Positions 6,018 through 7,359 of a DNA stretch of 7,359 nucleotides are shown piece by piece (position 1 is the first letter of the stretch; each line of letters opens with the position of its first letter). Both the position numbers and the translations under genes were made by a program. Below the pieces are notes generated by a model. The model saw only the letters and a program-made list of their open reading frames with translations, had not been told where the DNA came from and did no database searches. The stretch comes from Pedosphaera sp. (GTDB lineage Bacteria; Verrucomicrobiota; Verrucomicrobiae; Limisphaerales; Pedosphaeraceae): positions 1 through 7,359 of the forward strand of contig JAQGPB010000560.1 of NCBI GenBank assembly GCA_028293265.1, in the 5' to 3' direction.

Positions 6018-6379
6018 TAACCACGGATGGCACTTGCCCGATGGACACGGATGAACACGGATTCAGCTTGGCCGTAACCATGCAATAGGAAATGGGGAGC
6101 ACACGCCTCCGGCGTGTGGTGTGAGGCGTCCCGCCGAACACTCAGAACCACTGACTTTTCTTGCACCAAATGGTGAGCCAAAAGTCAGTGGGTCGAGGTC
6201 CTCGCCGGGACGGCTCGGACAGCACGCGGGACGCGTGCGCTCCCCTTTCCAACTGCATGATTGCGGCTTAGCCGCAACGAGACTTTGAGCTTATGGAAAA
6301 TGATTCGCCAAAGAGTGGTGTCTGAGAAGAAGCCCGCCAGCAGCTTTTTCTGTTTCCTATCCGTGTCCATCCGTGGTTA
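6018..6379. mobile_element. Composite palindromic repeat element (MITE- or REP-cluster-like) between convergent genes
   Basis: The ends are inverted repeats: TAACCACGGATGG at 6018-6030 and its complement at 6367-6379. The right end continues with ACACGGAT in complement (6359-6366). On the left the same ACACGGAT follows after a 14-base insertion (6045-6052) and is repeated at 6055-6062. Inside lies a 181-bp imperfect palindrome (6079-6259), then a hairpin TTGCGGC-TTA-GCCGCAA (6261-6277) and about 80 bases without clear structure. There is no transposase and no convincing gene. Its position between two convergent stop codons suggests tolerated insertion or a shared terminator role. AACCACGGAT-type repeats are, to my knowledge, frequent in Verrucomicrobia genomes; that was not checked here. 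Confidence 0.6.
6079..6259. repeat. 181-bp imperfect palindrome built of TCC-loop hairpins
   Basis: The two arms (6079-6169 and 6170-6259) match in reverse complement at roughly three quarters of positions. They include CATGCA at the ends, GGGGAGC, and ACTGACTTTT (6150-6159) against AAAAGTCAGT (6180-6189), closing on CACCAAATGGTG at the centre. Each arm carries its own hairpins: ACACGCC-TCC-GGCGTGT (6101-6117) and GGCG-TCC-CGCC (6125-6135) on the left; GCACGCG-GGA-CGCGTGC (6222-6238) and GCCG-GGA-CGGC (6204-6214) on the right. Differences between the arms keep the stems paired. Confidence 0.77.
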
Positions 6380-6413
6380 AAAATGAATTGTTCCGGCTTT
6401 GGCATTTTAACCC

Positions 6414-7359
6414 CTACGGCGCCCGCAGCACATAAAACCGCTGCAAACCATTCGTCGCCTTCAGATCCGTAAATTGAAACTGCCCCGGCGAAATCTCCGC
6501 CACACCGCCCAGCGCCGTCCAGTTGGTCAAAGGCAAAGAAACGTTGGTCGTCGTGAGCACCCCAAAAACCGCACCGGGACTGTTGGTGAACGAAAATCGA
6601 AATCCTCCATCGGCGGGCGTCGCCATTCCGGTCAAGGTGACCGGCAGCGGAACCGGCACGCTCACATTTACAACACTTCCCGTGCTGGGGATGCCGTTTA
6701 CAAACATGGTGGCCAGCGCGTAACCAGGCGGGAAATTTGTCACCGGCAGCGAAGCGAAATAACTCGTGGACCAATTGGTGGACGGCAGAAAGATTGTCCG
6801 CCCGCTTTCCAGGCTGCGCAATTGGACCGTTGGAAAAGCCGCCGACGAATTTTGCGCGCCACCGCTCGAACCTTCGGAAATGCCGCGAAATTGTGAGCCG
6901 GTAAGCGCGAAAGCGTTGCCCAGACTGAGTGGCGAAGTAGTCGTGGAAATCTGCGCTTGCCACGAATTGCTGAACCCCAGGCCAACATCATACCATTCCG
7001 CGGTGCGGGTCACGCCGCCGGCAAGACTTGTGCCTCCCACAAAGATTGCCTTGCCATTGACTAGCAAAGTTGCCGAATGATGACTGCGGGCCAGGTTCAG
7101 GGCGCCAGTCTGAGCCCAAAGGCCGGCTGCCGGGTCATAGATTTCTGCGCCGGGAGTTATTCCCACGCCAAGATTAGTATAACTGAGGCCGCCCGCAACC
7201 AGCACTTTTCCACTCGGCAGCAACGTCGCGGCGAAAGCGTGTCGGCTTCCTGCCATCGAGCCGGTCGCAGCCCAGGTTTCCGTGGCCGGATCATACAACT
7301 CAGCGCTCGCAAGCGAATTTTGATTGCCACCCAACCCGCCCGCAACCAGCACTTTTCCA
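6414..7359 (-). CDS. Kelch-repeat (galactose-oxidase-like) surface protein, C-terminal part; 5' end outside window
   Basis: The frame is open at the right edge, and the first visible residues, GKVLVAGG, are the middle of a Kelch repeat, so the true start lies beyond 7359. About 314 residues are visible. Kelch blades come first, with repeated AELYDPATETWAATGSM, HAFAATLLPSGKVLVAGG and AEIYDPAAGLWAQTGAL. Then comes an E-set/Ig-like domain like the C-terminal domain of galactose oxidase (FALTGSQFRGISEGSSGG, FPTVQLRSLESG, NWSTSYFASLPVTNFPPGYA, MFVNGIPSTG). A final module of about 60 residues (FRFSFTNSPGAVFGVLTTTN, NWTALGGV, FQFTDLKATNGLQRFYVLRAP) resembles the closing domain of many Verrucomicrobia secreted proteins. 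Nothing shows copper-radical oxidase activity in the part seen. A carbohydrate-binding or surface role is inferred. It converges on the esterase gene. Confidence 0.88.
   Translation of the reverse strand, partial: GKVLVAGGLGGNQNSLASAELYDPATETWAATGSMAGSRHAFAATLLPSGKVLVAGGLSYTNLGVGITPGAEIYDPAAGLWAQTGALNLARSHHSATLLVNGKAIFVGGTSLAGGVTRTAEWYDVGLGFSNSWQAQISTTTSPLSLGNAFALTGSQFRGISEGSSGGAQNSSAAFPTVQLRSLESGRTIFLPSTNWSTSYFASLPVTNFPPGYALATMFVNGIPSTGSVVNVSVPVPLPVTLTGMATPADGGFRFSFTNSPGAVFGVLTTTNVSLPLTNWTALGGVAEISPGQFQFTDLKATNGLQRFYVLRAP

Noticed and set aside
6185..6370. Short minus-strand open frame within the composite repeat
   Set aside because: It spans the palindrome arm and the terminal repeat; the translation reflects repeat sequence and there is no ribosome site.

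Overview
The window looks like a chromosomal segment of a Verrucomicrobia-type bacterium (Pedosphaera/Limisphaerales-like, inferred from protein style, not from a search). It has moderately high GC. It carries a '[17 protein letters not shown]' pseudopilin with a C-terminal HxnDG motif, several exported proteins, and a Kelch protein ending in the 'FTDxxATNxxQRFYxxRxP' tail often seen in that phylum. Intergenic spaces are rich in structured repeats. No tRNA, rRNA, CRISPR array or transposase was seen.

Left part (1-3390): a pseudopilin gene (+, 124-861) faces a minus-strand hicB-hicA toxin-antitoxin pair. The antitoxin hicB (1152-1370) is intact. The toxin hicA (921-1159) starts inside the hicB stop region but loses frame after 12 codons, so it looks broken. 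Upstream on the same strand is an exported protein with two PRC-barrel domains and a BON domain (1576-2943). A strong intrinsic terminator (1481-1514) separates it from hicBA. The spacer 2944-3417 has no convincing gene but contains a perfect 11-bp hairpin followed by a T-rich run.

Middle (3418-5999): two plus-strand genes for exported enzymes, a trypsin-fold serine protease without a PDZ domain and a CE15-type glucuronoyl esterase. Between them lie two inverted copies of a REP-like hairpin repeat (4372-4500). The esterase carries an extra Arg/Ser/Pro-rich linker that is palindromic at the DNA level.

Right part (6000-7359): the esterase converges on a minus-strand Kelch/E-set surface protein that runs off the window. 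The 414-bp gap between them is almost filled by a composite palindromic element (6018-6379): outer inverted repeats around a 181-bp imperfect palindrome built from small TCC-loop hairpins whose stems covary between the two arms.

The genes do not form one pathway. The shared theme is export: a pseudopilin, a periplasmic stress-type PRC/BON protein, a protease, a lignin-carbohydrate esterase and a Kelch surface protein, interspersed with repeats and a decaying toxin-antitoxin locus. The most interesting items are the covarying palindromic element, the frameshifted hicA behind a possibly leaderless hicB, the inverted REP-like pair, and the palindromic in-frame insert in the esterase. I see no clear evidence of a wholly new multi-gene system.
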